Assembly (NCBI RefSeq): GCF_003664645.1
Contig: NZ_RCHC01000004.1
Location: 186,001-250,000 of the forward strand
Direction of reading: 5' to 3'
DNA length: 64,000 nucleotides
Source of the DNA: Acinetobacter chengduensis
GTDB lineage: Bacteria > Pseudomonadota > Gammaproteobacteria > Pseudomonadales > Moraxellaceae
A model generated the notes under the pieces. The model searched no databases, was not told where the DNA came from, and was given only the letters and a program-made list of their open reading frames with translations. Shown here piece after piece: positions 16,082-25,278 of this stretch; the first letter of the stretch is position 1; every line of letters starts with the position of its first letter. The translations under genes and the position numbers were made by a program.

Positions 16082-19000
16082 TCATGGTGTTACCCCAGCT
16101 TGCACTTGTGCTACTGGCACAGGTGCAGATGTGGTCATTGATGCTGGTGCTGAGTTCATCGCTTGCGCAGCAACAACGCGCACTGCTTTATTGGTTACAA
16201 CTTTATCGACTAAAAGCATTCCGTTATAGCCTTGATTTGAGCCAATGCCTCCCGTGCTACTGCCACTAATAAGGCGGAAGTTCATTTTGACGAAGAGCTT
16301 AGGATCATCTTTACTACGCCATAACATCTCAAAGGTAGTTCCAGATTGAGTACGCGTTGCACCTTCAATTAATCGGTTAATACCATATTCACCTGGTTCA
16401 TCCACAATCGTATGGGTTTTGCCTTCTAAATCGATGGCCGTAATACGCGCACCTGGAATCGCACCTTTATTTGGCCAAATGAAGTTCACCCATTGCTGTA
16501 CGCCATTTTCAAATACCATACGTTGCCCATCAATTTCCACCGTATAAGACAATAACTGAGTATTTTCTTGTGGGTAGAATTGGAAGTTCGACTGATTTGT
16601 TGCCACAGGTGTAGCTGAGTTTTGATTGAGTTCACCCGTTGCAACACCATTGCTTGGTGCAACATAGGTTTGAAAATTCGCCACAAATTGTGGATTTAAG
16701 CTTATCCCTAAATCTTTCCAAGTTTTGGATGTTAAGGTATAACCACGACGGATCACCAACGGATCAAGATATTCTTTTACAAAACGCGCAATACTGCCAT
16801 TTTCACCAAATATTTGACCAATTTCATTACTAGTCGCTTGTACAGTGGCGCCCGCTTTAAATGGATACTTAGTGGATAAATTAGTACTAAATGGTTGATA
16901 AGCTTGAATACTCCATAATTTATTCAATTCATCTTGTGCTGGAATAACAAGGGTTTCAAAAGATTGTGTTAATGGTGCCATGAGCAATTTTTGTAATTGC
17001 TGTTGATCAGCTTCTTTCAAACCGACTGCCATTTTTTCATCAACATATTTTTGCGTTATGTTAAATACAGAGCTTTGGTCATTAATGGTCTGTTTCACCA
17101 GAGCCATACTTGAAGGACCAATATCACCCGCACTGCGCAAATCATTAAACTTACTACGAACTTGACCTAAATTTGCCATGTATTCGTCAAGAAGCGATTT
17201 ATTTTGCAAATCATCACGCTTACGCACCAATTGATAGAACATCTGGAACTCTTTTGAGATCACACCTTGGGTTGCAGTTAATGCATTGCTTTGTGCAACT
17301 TTGGCTTCATCGCGATTTAATACTTTACGTTTGAACCAAGCAATAAATCCTTTTTGAGGCGCAGCCAACTCTGCTTGTACCACAGGATTATCCCAACTGG
17401 TTTCTTGTGCAACGCGGTTGAGTACAGTACGAATTGGCGAATTTTCCGGCTCCCCCAACACATCAATAATTTTCACCTGTTGAGCAAAAGCATTGCCTTT
17501 TGCATAGTGCATAGCATTTAAAAATTTACGCCATTCTGCAATGTACTCTTGTTTATATAGCTCAGTCAGCTGTTTACGAATCTGCTCAGGACTCCCACTA
17601 AAACTTAAGTCATCTGATTGATTCATATTGAGGACCCAATCTTTAGAATCCGTTGGGCTATTGGCTGCTTGTTCAATGGCATCTTTAACGTAACTATCCC
17701 AAGCTTGGTAGCTAAATATACCAGGCAAAGCGTATGAACCTAGCATCGTAGATTGGCCTGCTTCTCCAATGATTTGTTTAATCGTTAATGCTGGAAAACG
17801 AACAGAAGCACGCATTTTAATTTCGTTATAGACCCGATCACGTGCAGGAATCCCCGTACTCACAGACATTAAGATTTGTCGTGTTTGATCAACCAGTTGT
17901 GCATCAGAATCCATGCGTGGAAACAGTGGGTCATTGGCCAAAGTCATCGCATAAGATAAAATTTGCTCTGCTTTTTGAATCATGTCACCACGTTCCATTT
18001 GGCCACGATTCGAATCTAACCATGAGCGCCAAAAACGTGTGACTTGATCACTTAAATGACTTGATTCTCTGTACTGCGGATTACTTAACATTAGATATGC
18101 TTTTAAAGCATTATAAGCATCTTGCGGATTAGTATCCGACGGTTCTAAATATGGTTGCTTCGTTTGAACAGCTTGATTTAACCTCACGTTGACATGATTT
18201 TCACGCAAAGTTGCTTCATTAGTTTTTACACGCTGTAAGTATTGTGCAAGGTTTTGCTGAGCAGGTTGAAGTACAATTTGCCGAATCCCCTTCAAATATT
18301 CAGCTTTTAATTTTTCACGCACCGCATTGCCTTGGTACAAACCAAAACTATATTTCAAAGGTCGATCTTCGTCAAAATGATCCAACTGTTGTAAATGCCC
18401 CTGTAAAATTAACAAAGCATCCATTTGCGTTGCTAAGTTTCCAGAAGCGTTACTTTCCATTTGCACGACTTTATTCAAATCTGCTTGGACTTCAGCAATC
18501 AATTGTTGGTTATTCCGATATGACCAAACCCAAACACTCAAAATAATTGCAACAGCAATTAAAGCACCCAAAAATGACATAAAGCGCTGACGTTTACGAG
18601 CTGGATTAATATGCTGTTTTACAAGATTTTTATCTTTCAAAATAACATTTGAAAATAGACCCTTTAAGAAATAGCCATGATCTTGAGAAATAGAATTGGT
18701 TGGCACACCAAAATTGGCATCATCGCTACGAATTAAGTGAAAATCCTCTGCCAATTGCTCTGTCATAGGGCTTTCAATTGTCCCTTCTTGTAGTGCACTG
18801 GTAAAATAGAAGCCACGAAAAACTGGTTTAAACTGGTATGGATTGTCTTGAAATAAAGTGCCAATAAAGGTTTTTAAAACAGGTTTTAATGTTTTAAATT
18901 CCAATGGAAATGTCATGACACTAGGCGAAATATTTTGTGAATGGCGACGGCTAAGATGCGTTGTACTTACGCCTTTTAAGCCATCATATAATAAGCCATA

Positions 19001-19924
19001 ATGCTTTTCGAATAGCTCAGTTGCTTGATCTGAAGTATTTGGATCGTAAGGTAACGTTGCACCCCATACCTGATCGAATTCATCTTTGTCATAGCATTCA
19101 AAAAACTCAGTGAAACCTGCGATCAGATCCATTTTAGAAAAAACAACATAGACTGGTGCAAATATTTCTAAACGCTCAGTAATATCTTGTACGCGTGCAC
19201 GCAAGTTCTTGGCTAATTTAATGGTTTTTTCTGGGCTTTGACTGACTAACTCCGCCACACTTACAATCAAAATTAGTCCATTCACTGGCGCTTTAGAACG
19301 ATTCTTTTTAAGTAAGCCTAAAAAACCTAACCATTCATTATGGTCTTCTGCATAAACAGAATAACGTCCCGCCGTATCGAGTAATACCCCCTCAGTCGAG
19401 AAAAACCAGTCGCAATTTCGTGTTCCACTTAAGCCTGAAGATACCATTTTTTGGTGCGTTTCTTCAAATGGAAAACGTAAGCCTGAATTGTAAATTGCAG
19501 AACTTTTACCTGCCGCGGGGTTACCAATCACCATATACCACGGTAATTCGTATAAAGCAGCATTGCCCTTTTTATCTCCAAGTTTAGACTTACGGATCAG
19601 CTGAATCGAGTCTTTCATTTGCTGATGAATTAACTGTAATTCTTCTTTATCTTTTTGTTTTCCGTACTCAGACTCAGTATCTTTCGCAATAGCTTCTGCA
19701 AGTTCTTCGCCCTGTGCGCGATTTTTTCGGTGTTGGATCAGCTCGTATATGCCCCAGATGATTAATCCGATGATATAAATTGCAACCAAAATCCAAAATA
19801 TTTTAGGTGGTACAGAATTATTCATTGCAATTAAAGCAACAAACATAGACAGTGCCATCATTGCTTTTGGATTGGTGGCATACTGCCAAACATAGCCAAG
19901 CAAGGTATAAAATAATGTGTTCAC
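16082..19924 (-). CDS. tssM: T6SS membrane complex protein TssM (IcmF family)
   Basis: A 1280-residue inner-membrane protein, close to the usual TssM length. Two N-terminal TM helices (about 22-36 and 42-60) are followed by a cytoplasmic NTPase domain with Walker A GNPAAGKSS at 134-142. A third TM helix lies near 446-466, followed by a large periplasmic domain running to the C-terminus, including the IcmF C-terminal beta-rich part. TssM builds the trans-envelope channel with TssL and, in most systems, the lipoprotein TssJ. No TssJ lies here; the asaA-like product is a candidate periplasmic partner. The tail is Ala/Val/Pro rich (MTTSAPVPVAQVQAGVTP). Confidence 0.95.
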   Translation of the reverse strand: MNTLFYTLLGYVWQYATNPKAMMALSMFVALIAMNNSVPPKIFWILVAIYIIGLIIWGIYELIQHRKNRAQGEELAEAIAKDTESEYGKQKDKEELQLIHQQMKDSIQLIRKSKLGDKKGNAALYELPWYMVIGNPAAGKSSAIYNSGLRFPFEETHQKMVSSGLSGTRNCDWFFSTEGVLLDTAGRYSVYAEDHNEWLGFLGLLKKNRSKAPVNGLILIVSVAELVSQSPEKTIKLAKNLRARVQDITERLEIFAPVYVVFSKMDLIAGFTEFFECYDKDEFDQVWGATLPYDPNTSDQATELFEKHYGLLYDGLKGVSTTHLSRRHSQNISPSVMTFPLEFKTLKPVLKTFIGTLFQDNPYQFKPVFRGFYFTSALQEGTIESPMTEQLAEDFHLIRSDDANFGVPTNSISQDHGYFLKGLFSNVILKDKNLVKQHINPARKRQRFMSFLGALIAVAIILSVWVWSYRNNQQLIAEVQADLNKVVQMESNASGNLATQMDALLILQGHLQQLDHFDEDRPLKYSFGLYQGNAVREKLKAEYLKGIRQIVLQPAQQNLAQYLQRVKTNEATLRENHVNVRLNQAVQTKQPYLEPSDTNPQDAYNALKAYLMLSNPQYRESSHLSDQVTRFWRSWLDSNRGQMERGDMIQKAEQILSYAMTLANDPLFPRMDSDAQLVDQTRQILMSVSTGIPARDRVYNEIKMRASVRFPALTIKQIIGEAGQSTMLGSYALPGIFSYQAWDSYVKDAIEQAANSPTDSKDWVLNMNQSDDLSFSGSPEQIRKQLTELYKQEYIAEWRKFLNAMHYAKGNAFAQQVKIIDVLGEPENSPIRTVLNRVAQETSWDNPVVQAELAAPQKGFIAWFKRKVLNRDEAKVAQSNALTATQGVISKEFQMFYQLVRKRDDLQNKSLLDEYMANLGQVRSKFNDLRSAGDIGPSSMALVKQTINDQSSVFNITQKYVDEKMAVGLKEADQQQLQKLLMAPLTQSFETLVIPAQDELNKLWSIQAYQPFSTNLSTKYPFKAGATVQATSNEIGQIFGENGSIARFVKEYLDPLVIRRGYTLTSKTWKDLGISLNPQFVANFQTYVAPSNGVATGELNQNSATPVATNQSNFQFYPQENTQLLSYTVEIDGQRMVFENGVQQWVNFIWPNKGAIPGARITAIDLEGKTHTIVDEPGEYGINRLIEGATRTQSGTTFEMLWRSKDDPKLFVKMNFRLISGSSTGGIGSNQGYNGMLLVDKVVTNKAVRVVAAQAMNSAPASMTTSAPVPVAQVQAGVTP

Positions 19925-19944
19925 GTTATTCTCTTTATACTTTC

Positions 19945-21390
19945 TTAATTTTGAGTAATGACTGTTTCTGGTTGATCAAATTCATAAGCTTTGAAAAAAG
20001 CATAGGTAGAATCTTGCTCAGTGCTGTAAATCATATTGATCATCTCTTCTGGCAAATGCATACCTAACATAAAACCAAATACTTTTGATAAATTTTGTGT
20101 ATGCCCAAGATTTTGTTTTGTATATAAAAAATGATGAAATTCTATTGCTGTGTCTGCAAAGACTCGTTGTAAAGTTTTTGTTGTTTTAATATCGTTTGCA
20201 TCATCTAAAACCAGCACAAATGGATGCTCTTGCTGGAATTGCTCTAACTCATTTAATTGATTGTTTTTTAAATAATGCGCAAAATTATTTTCATTCAAAC
20301 TCAAATATAATGTGCTGATAGGTTGTAAATCGAGTAATGCCGTCGATGTATTTGCTACACACCAACTTGATGCAAATTCGGACGCAATATACTGCTCATT
20401 GAGCCAAAATCTTTCATCTAAACACTCTTGATCTATTTCTGAATCCACACTAATCAAAATACTTACTTCATGGGCTTTATTGGCCGCATCTTGTAGCAAC
20501 TTTATCCATTCGCTATAGGCAGTTTGATTACTAAAAAAGTGATGCTCAATTTCAATTTGCTCTGGCAAAATCGCATATTGAGTACTTAACGCTTCCTGAA
20601 GTTCAAATCTGCTTTGCTCGTTCCATTGATGGATTAAATTTTCAGCCAGTAAAACATGCACATTAAGGCGACTAAGACGTGGTACTTCTTGTACAGGCGC
20701 CTCATCTTCCTTTTCCTCTACAAAACTTTCTTGGCTCCACCCTGGGTGCATTCGGTATTGATAAGCCAATTCAGTGTCATAAAACAGTGCTGAATGTTTT
20801 AAATGATTGGAGATACTCATTAAAGTATCAGCATGTTGTTCAAGTTGTTGATGAATTAAACAATGGATACGTTTTTCTCTCATGCTTATTATCGGCATGT
20901 CATCATCATCTTCAAGTGTGGCATCCACAAGATCATCTAAACCTTGTATGCGATAGCTTAAAATAGGCAATCCATAACTATTGAATAGCTTTTGATCTAG
21001 CTCAGGGCTCTTAAAGTCTTTAATACGCTCAATAATTTCAGTATTTTCACCAAAACTATGCCAAGAATATGCAGAGTAAATATTTAATCTAAATTGTTCA
21101 GTTGGTCGTGCTTTGGGTTTTTCTTGTTCTAATGCATCAATCTGTTGTTGTTCAGCACGTAATGTTTCCAGTTCTGCTTGCTGTTGCTTTTTTTCTTTTT
21201 GGGATTTAAGTGCCCTGATCGCAAAAAATGGCGATAAAATTAATGTAGTAATAAAAAAAGGCAAAGCTAAAAAATACAATGCTAAATCGGTTGCAGATGG
21301 GGCATACGCCGTATCACGCCAAAAATAAATCACACAGGCACTGACTAAAACCGCGATGCCAATGAAGGTGCTGATAAATAATTTAATCAT
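19945..21390 (-). CDS. Unrecognised two-TM protein encoded between tssG and tssM
   Basis: A 481-residue protein that I cannot assign to a known Tss or Tag family. It opens with two strong TM helices (about 3-24 and 36-60), then a charged, glutamine-rich coiled-coil-like linker (LKSQKEKKQQQAELETLRAE). The remaining ~390 residues are soluble and acidic, with no recognised catalytic motif, and by the positive-inside rule probably cytoplasmic. It lies 2 bases after tssG and 20 bases before tssM, so it is embedded in the structural operon. A conserved-looking position next to tssM suggests a role in the membrane complex or in docking the baseplate, but this is inference. Confidence 0.85.
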   Translation of the reverse strand: MIKLFISTFIGIAVLVSACVIYFWRDTAYAPSATDLALYFLALPFFITTLILSPFFAIRALKSQKEKKQQQAELETLRAEQQQIDALEQEKPKARPTEQFRLNIYSAYSWHSFGENTEIIERIKDFKSPELDQKLFNSYGLPILSYRIQGLDDLVDATLEDDDDMPIISMREKRIHCLIHQQLEQHADTLMSISNHLKHSALFYDTELAYQYRMHPGWSQESFVEEKEDEAPVQEVPRLSRLNVHVLLAENLIHQWNEQSRFELQEALSTQYAILPEQIEIEHHFFSNQTAYSEWIKLLQDAANKAHEVSILISVDSEIDQECLDERFWLNEQYIASEFASSWCVANTSTALLDLQPISTLYLSLNENNFAHYLKNNQLNELEQFQQEHPFVLVLDDANDIKTTKTLQRVFADTAIEFHHFLYTKQNLGHTQNLSKVFGFMLGMHLPEEMINMIYSTEQDSTYAFFKAYEFDQPETVITQN

Positions 21391-21392
21391 TG

Positions 21393-22382
21393 TTATTGTC
21401 CACCAATTAATGCATAACAGGTTTCAGCATTATCTTGCTGCTGTATTGGCATTAGAAAAGCCCCCTGAGACAAACCACAATCGAAATTTGAACTCAGACA
21501 CAAAGGCTGAATATCTTGTTTTTTTAAAATAAGCCGTACATCCACAGTTAATGTAGGTGTACACCATGTTTGTATAATTTTTTTGAGTTTTATGCTTTGC
21601 GCGTGATGCGGTAAAAAACTCAAATAGTCATCACGTGCTAATGGCCCGATCACAATTTCAATTTTTTCATCAATTTGACGAACCGTACTGCCACAAAACG
21701 TATTAACGCCGAGCATATACGCATGCTCGCCACCCAAGCATGTTTGCTGATCAGTTGCTAAATTAAATTTTTCTGGAATAAATTCCGTAATATCAAAATC
21801 TTGATTAAATATACAACCTAACATTGTTTTTAAGGCATGGGCATTGTTATTTTGTCCCTGCATTAACCCCGAAAACTCAGCAAAATAATCATCTAAATCT
21901 GGTTGAGCATGTTGCTCACTTACATAGCCCGCTAAAGCATGAATAATATTTAAATAACTATTTTCATCTTCAACTTCATAACGAATTGGAAGCTGATAAT
22001 TAATACTTGCATCAACATATTGTGTAGTTAACTTATGATTAAACAACGATAAAAAACCCAATGTTTCATCACGCTGATGCCGTCCGCTTAGCTTGATTTT
22101 GCTGGTATAGCTATAAGGTAGTGCCCCTTGCATTCCCGTGAGGCCAACCACTAAATTGGTTAAATAAACTTTTTCATCATCCAGCTTCAAACTTTCAATT
22201 TCAGTTAATGGAAAATTTAAATTGAGAGAGCTTTGAAAATTAAAGTCATAAGACCAGTGTTGTTGAGCTTTAACAGGCGCATGTCTAAGCAGACGTACCG
22301 CCTGAATAAAATCATAACTTTGAGGTTGCTCAAATAATCCCTGTATTACAGAAGCATTTTGCCACCAACGTTCTGCACGCAT
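21393..22382 (-). CDS. tssG: T6SS baseplate subunit TssG
   Basis: A 329-residue baseplate protein of the TssG/VasB family. The N-terminus MRAERWWQNASVIQGLFEQP with QSYDFIQAVRLLRH is typical, matching the usual PxxFDFFQALRLLE element. The middle region includes FLSLFNHKL, corresponding to the conserved F-x-D-x-FNHR segment. TssG joins TssF, TssE and TssK in the wedge that nucleates the tail tube and sheath. The ATG lies 37 bases inside the end of tssF, so the two wedge subunits are translationally coupled. Confidence 0.92.
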   Translation of the reverse strand: MRAERWWQNASVIQGLFEQPQSYDFIQAVRLLRHAPVKAQQHWSYDFNFQSSLNLNFPLTEIESLKLDDEKVYLTNLVVGLTGMQGALPYSYTSKIKLSGRHQRDETLGFLSLFNHKLTTQYVDASINYQLPIRYEVEDENSYLNIIHALAGYVSEQHAQPDLDDYFAEFSGLMQGQNNNAHALKTMLGCIFNQDFDITEFIPEKFNLATDQQTCLGGEHAYMLGVNTFCGSTVRQIDEKIEIVIGPLARDDYLSFLPHHAQSIKLKKIIQTWCTPTLTVDVRLILKKQDIQPLCLSSNFDCGLSQGAFLMPIQQQDNAETCYALIGGQ

Positions 22383-24154
22383 TGGTATATCTCCTGTTGG
22401 GTTTGTACATCATAAATTTCAACATCAACAAAGCTATTCAAATTCACTCTTAAATTAAAAACTCGACTTAACAACTGACTAAAGATATAAGCGCTAAAAC
22501 CACGAAAAACCTCTAAATCCAAGCTAATTTTTACTTTGACGCCACGTACAAATAGCGGGAATGGTCTGCTGTTCACTAATTTTTGCGCAAGTGAAAAGTC
22601 TATTTCTTTAATAGCATCAATAATGAGCTGATTTTCTTTACTCTTTGGAAGATTGTATAACTCCAAAAGTTCTTTAATATATGCAACTGAATTCCCTTTC
22701 ATTAAGGACATATTATTTAAAGAAAGCTGAGAAATAATGCGCCATTGTTCTTGTTTATTCTGCTCAAAATAAAAAGGTTGCGTTGGACGTTTCAACATTA
22801 GTGCATGTCGCGCTAGGCTACTATCATTTAAAGTTAATATATTTTGATCTTTGTTATAGCTCTCATAAGGCAAGTCGCGATTGGTACATAACAGTTCAGT
22901 ACTAATAAAGTCAGACTTTGTGCTTGCAGGATCAAGCGATTTTGAAATAATGCTATAACTCATTTCTTGCGATTTATTATTTAATCCCTCAGTTTTTAAA
23001 CTATAAAAAAACTTAACCTGATCATGGTGATAATGGCTCATCGCAAAGAAAGGTAAAATAGGATGGATCATTTCATCTTGAGCACTTTTTTCACGCACCA
23101 TATCCATTTTTAAAACTGAATAAACCTGAAAATATTCAGGATGATGCACATCCGTCACTAAAGGATAGTCCATACGTTTGTGATTAATTTTTTGTGGCTC
23201 TGCCTGTTTTTTAAATAAATTAATCATTGGTGTCGCAAATAATTTAAAGTTAGCCGTACTTAATTCAGAATAATTACGTATTGAGGCTTGGTCATTTAAA
23301 TTGAGTTTAAAATGAACTTGTAATTCAAAGTTCGAATGCTCTAAGGCTAATTTAGAAATACTACTTAAATCGAGTTTTAAAAAATTAAATTTTTCTGGAA
23401 AACAAAAATATTCCATTAACAAACGATAAGCATGATGCGTATGCTGATCTACAGGCAAAATCCCTTCAGATTCTTCGAATCCCATTAAGTGAAATGGGTT
23501 ATCAATCGCATAAGTTTGATGTCCTGCTTTAATACTAAAATGCGTGCCTTTTCCAAAAATATGATCTAGCACTTGCAGTGGAAAATGTGAAATAGCATCT
23601 AAATATATAGGGAGCTTTTGTTGTGCCAGCAAACGATGACTTTGATTAAAAATATTAAATACAAAGCTTAAAGTTGCATTATGATTAACATGCATTTGTG
23701 CTGTTGGATGGGTCTTAAAGTAAACATTTTGCAAGGCAATTGGCATGATCGTCGTATCGTAGGCCGTTGAATATTCACATTGCACACCACGAATACTTTT
23801 GGCCTTCAAAATCGTCGATCGAGGAATAACATGTAATTCAGTCAGTGTTTTTATTTTATTAATATCTTCAAATGACACCACAGAGCTAGCTGGAAATGGC
23901 TTTAAGTATTGAGGAAACATGACCTCATAAATAGAACGTGTAAATACTTCATAACTATCATCTAATTTTTTATCAATGCGTGCAGCAACCAAAGAGAAAG
24001 CTTGGATTAAACGTTCAATATGCGGATCATCAATCTGTTCTTGGTTTAAAGATAAACGCTGTGCAATTTTTGGATATTTATTTGAAAAATCACGCGATTG
24101 CTGTGCAAATTCCTGTAATTGTTTTTCATAATATGGGAGTAGCTCTTCAATCAC
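22346..24154 (-). CDS. tssF: T6SS baseplate subunit TssF
   Basis: A 602-residue baseplate protein (TssF/VasA family, distant relative of phage T4 gp6), the usual size. It opens with ELLPYYEKQLQEFAQQSRDF, then FSNKYPKIAQRLSL and DPHIERLIQAFSLVAARIDK; this triplet of motifs defines the family. It follows tssE by only 11 bases and overlaps tssG. TssF and TssG form the wedge, with two TssF per TssG in known structures. Confidence 0.93.
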   Translation of the reverse strand: MIEELLPYYEKQLQEFAQQSRDFSNKYPKIAQRLSLNQEQIDDPHIERLIQAFSLVAARIDKKLDDSYEVFTRSIYEVMFPQYLKPFPASSVVSFEDINKIKTLTELHVIPRSTILKAKSIRGVQCEYSTAYDTTIMPIALQNVYFKTHPTAQMHVNHNATLSFVFNIFNQSHRLLAQQKLPIYLDAISHFPLQVLDHIFGKGTHFSIKAGHQTYAIDNPFHLMGFEESEGILPVDQHTHHAYRLLMEYFCFPEKFNFLKLDLSSISKLALEHSNFELQVHFKLNLNDQASIRNYSELSTANFKLFATPMINLFKKQAEPQKINHKRMDYPLVTDVHHPEYFQVYSVLKMDMVREKSAQDEMIHPILPFFAMSHYHHDQVKFFYSLKTEGLNNKSQEMSYSIISKSLDPASTKSDFISTELLCTNRDLPYESYNKDQNILTLNDSSLARHALMLKRPTQPFYFEQNKQEQWRIISQLSLNNMSLMKGNSVAYIKELLELYNLPKSKENQLIIDAIKEIDFSLAQKLVNSRPFPLFVRGVKVKISLDLEVFRGFSAYIFSQLLSRVFNLRVNLNSFVDVEIYDVQTQQEIYQCVQNVGGKMLL

Positions 24155-24165
24155 GGATAACTCAC

Positions 24166-24642
24166 TTAGCTTTTAGAAGAAATAACATATTGTTGTGTGG
24201 TCGGTTTTAATAATGCATCAAACATAACTGGCTCATATAAAGGATGAATATTTAAATAGGCTTGGATACTTAAGCAAAGTGCACCCATGTTATTGCCTTC
24301 CATAAGCATCTCAACTTTGATTTGCGTTAAACGTGGTTCATGTGCAGCAATAGACGTTTCTATAGATTGGCAAATCTTGTCACAATCACTGGGATTAGCC
24401 GTCGATAGTCCAACAAAATCAATAATGCCAAATTGCAAAATTGACTTTTTCGCCAATGGAAAATCTTCAATTAAATCACCAAAATTTGCCACTCGGCTGT
24501 TTAATAAGTCTTCTAAATCAGATGCGACAGATTCACGTAATTCACTCAATGATAAGCCACGCTGTACTTGCTGATCATTAGGCAACATACGATCGAACAA
24601 TGTTGTACGAAATCCAAATGGATAAAGTTGATCTAGATTCAT
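24166..24642 (-). CDS. tssE: T6SS baseplate subunit TssE (gp25-like)
   Basis: A 158-residue gp25-like baseplate protein. I start it at the ATG at 24642 (MNLDQLYPFGFRTTLFDRML), preceded by AAGAATGA; the open frame extends further upstream into hcp but that part has no family character. The opening PFGFRTTLFDRML, followed by LSLSELRESVASDLEDLLNS and the IDF and GLST motifs, matches TssE, which organises sheath attachment at the baseplate. It is separated from hcp by 82 bases that contain a possible attenuator, unlike the tight spacing of tssE-tssF-tssG. Confidence 0.92.
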   Translation of the reverse strand: MNLDQLYPFGFRTTLFDRMLPNDQQVQRGLSLSELRESVASDLEDLLNSRVANFGDLIEDFPLAKKSILQFGIIDFVGLSTANPSDCDKICQSIETSIAAHEPRLTQIKVEMLMEGNNMGALCLSIQAYLNIHPLYEPVMFDALLKPTTQQYVISSKS

Positions 24643-24681
24643 TTCATTCTTATTTAATGGCAAGGTATGGAACTGCAAAAT

Positions 24682-24711
24682 AATAGAGGCTAGCTGACGC
24701 CAACCCCTATT
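24682..24711 (-). terminator. Possible attenuator between hcp and tssE
   Basis: On the minus strand AATAGGGG...CCTCTATT forms an imperfect 8-bp stem with a 14-base loop, followed by ATTTTG. A leaky terminator here would let hcp be transcribed in excess over the baseplate genes. It is modest as a terminator. Confidence 0.4.
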
Positions 24712-24724
24712 TTTTGAATTATTA

Positions 24725-25228
24725 TTATGCAGCGTATGACGCAGTATTATTAGACAATGACCACTTCTTAGTAACAGCACCTTTTTGTGTACCGTTAATA
24801 TCTTGTTGGTTGTATGTCCACTCAACAGCAGCATATTTCAAGCCAAATGCTTCGTGTGGAACACCTTCATCATTCACGTTTGGTGTAACGCTTGAAACTA
24901 AAACATGTTTCAATTTAATTTGAAGATATTTAATACGTTTGTCGCCATTCGCACGATAGAAATCGATTTGAACCTCATCAAACGTATAACCCGCTGAACA
25001 TGCTTCCCATAATTTTGGACTCGTTGCATCTAAGTCTTTTATAAAAATCATGTCTGAATGTTCTACACGTTCAGCTGTATGGCCACCAACACTTGAAGAT
25101 GTTGCTGATTTAGGTTGACGGATATTGTGTGACCATGAATTGACTTCTAGCCAGTCCTTATGTTCAGTGTCACGCGACTCGCCATCAATTTTGTATTTGC
25201 CACGAAACTGTACGTATATATCTTTCAT
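24725..25228 (-). CDS. hcp: T6SS tail tube protein Hcp (TssD)
   Basis: A 167-residue Hcp ring protein, the expected size, with no signal peptide. It opens MKDIYVQFRGKYKIDGESRD, then EVNSWSHNIRQP, and has a central HSDMIFIKDLDATSPKLWEA followed by CSAGYTFDEVQIDFYRANGD, all matching the Hcp/Hcp1 beta-barrel family. Hcp hexamers stack inside the TssBC sheath and are secreted on firing. The ATG is preceded by AGGAAAA. It lies 50 bases after tssC. Confidence 0.95.
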   Translation of the reverse strand: MKDIYVQFRGKYKIDGESRDTEHKDWLEVNSWSHNIRQPKSATSSSVGGHTAERVEHSDMIFIKDLDATSPKLWEACSAGYTFDEVQIDFYRANGDKRIKYLQIKLKHVLVSSVTPNVNDEGVPHEAFGLKYAAVEWTYNQQDINGTQKGAVTKKWSLSNNTASYAA

Positions 25229-25278
25229 TATTAATTTTTCCTATTTATTTAAAGTTATTATAATGTTGCCTCAAAAAA

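Noticed and set aside
24643..24834. Longer N-terminus for tssE
   Set aside because: The extension overlaps hcp and has no TssE-like sequence; the ATG at 24642 has a ribosome site and gives the normal size.
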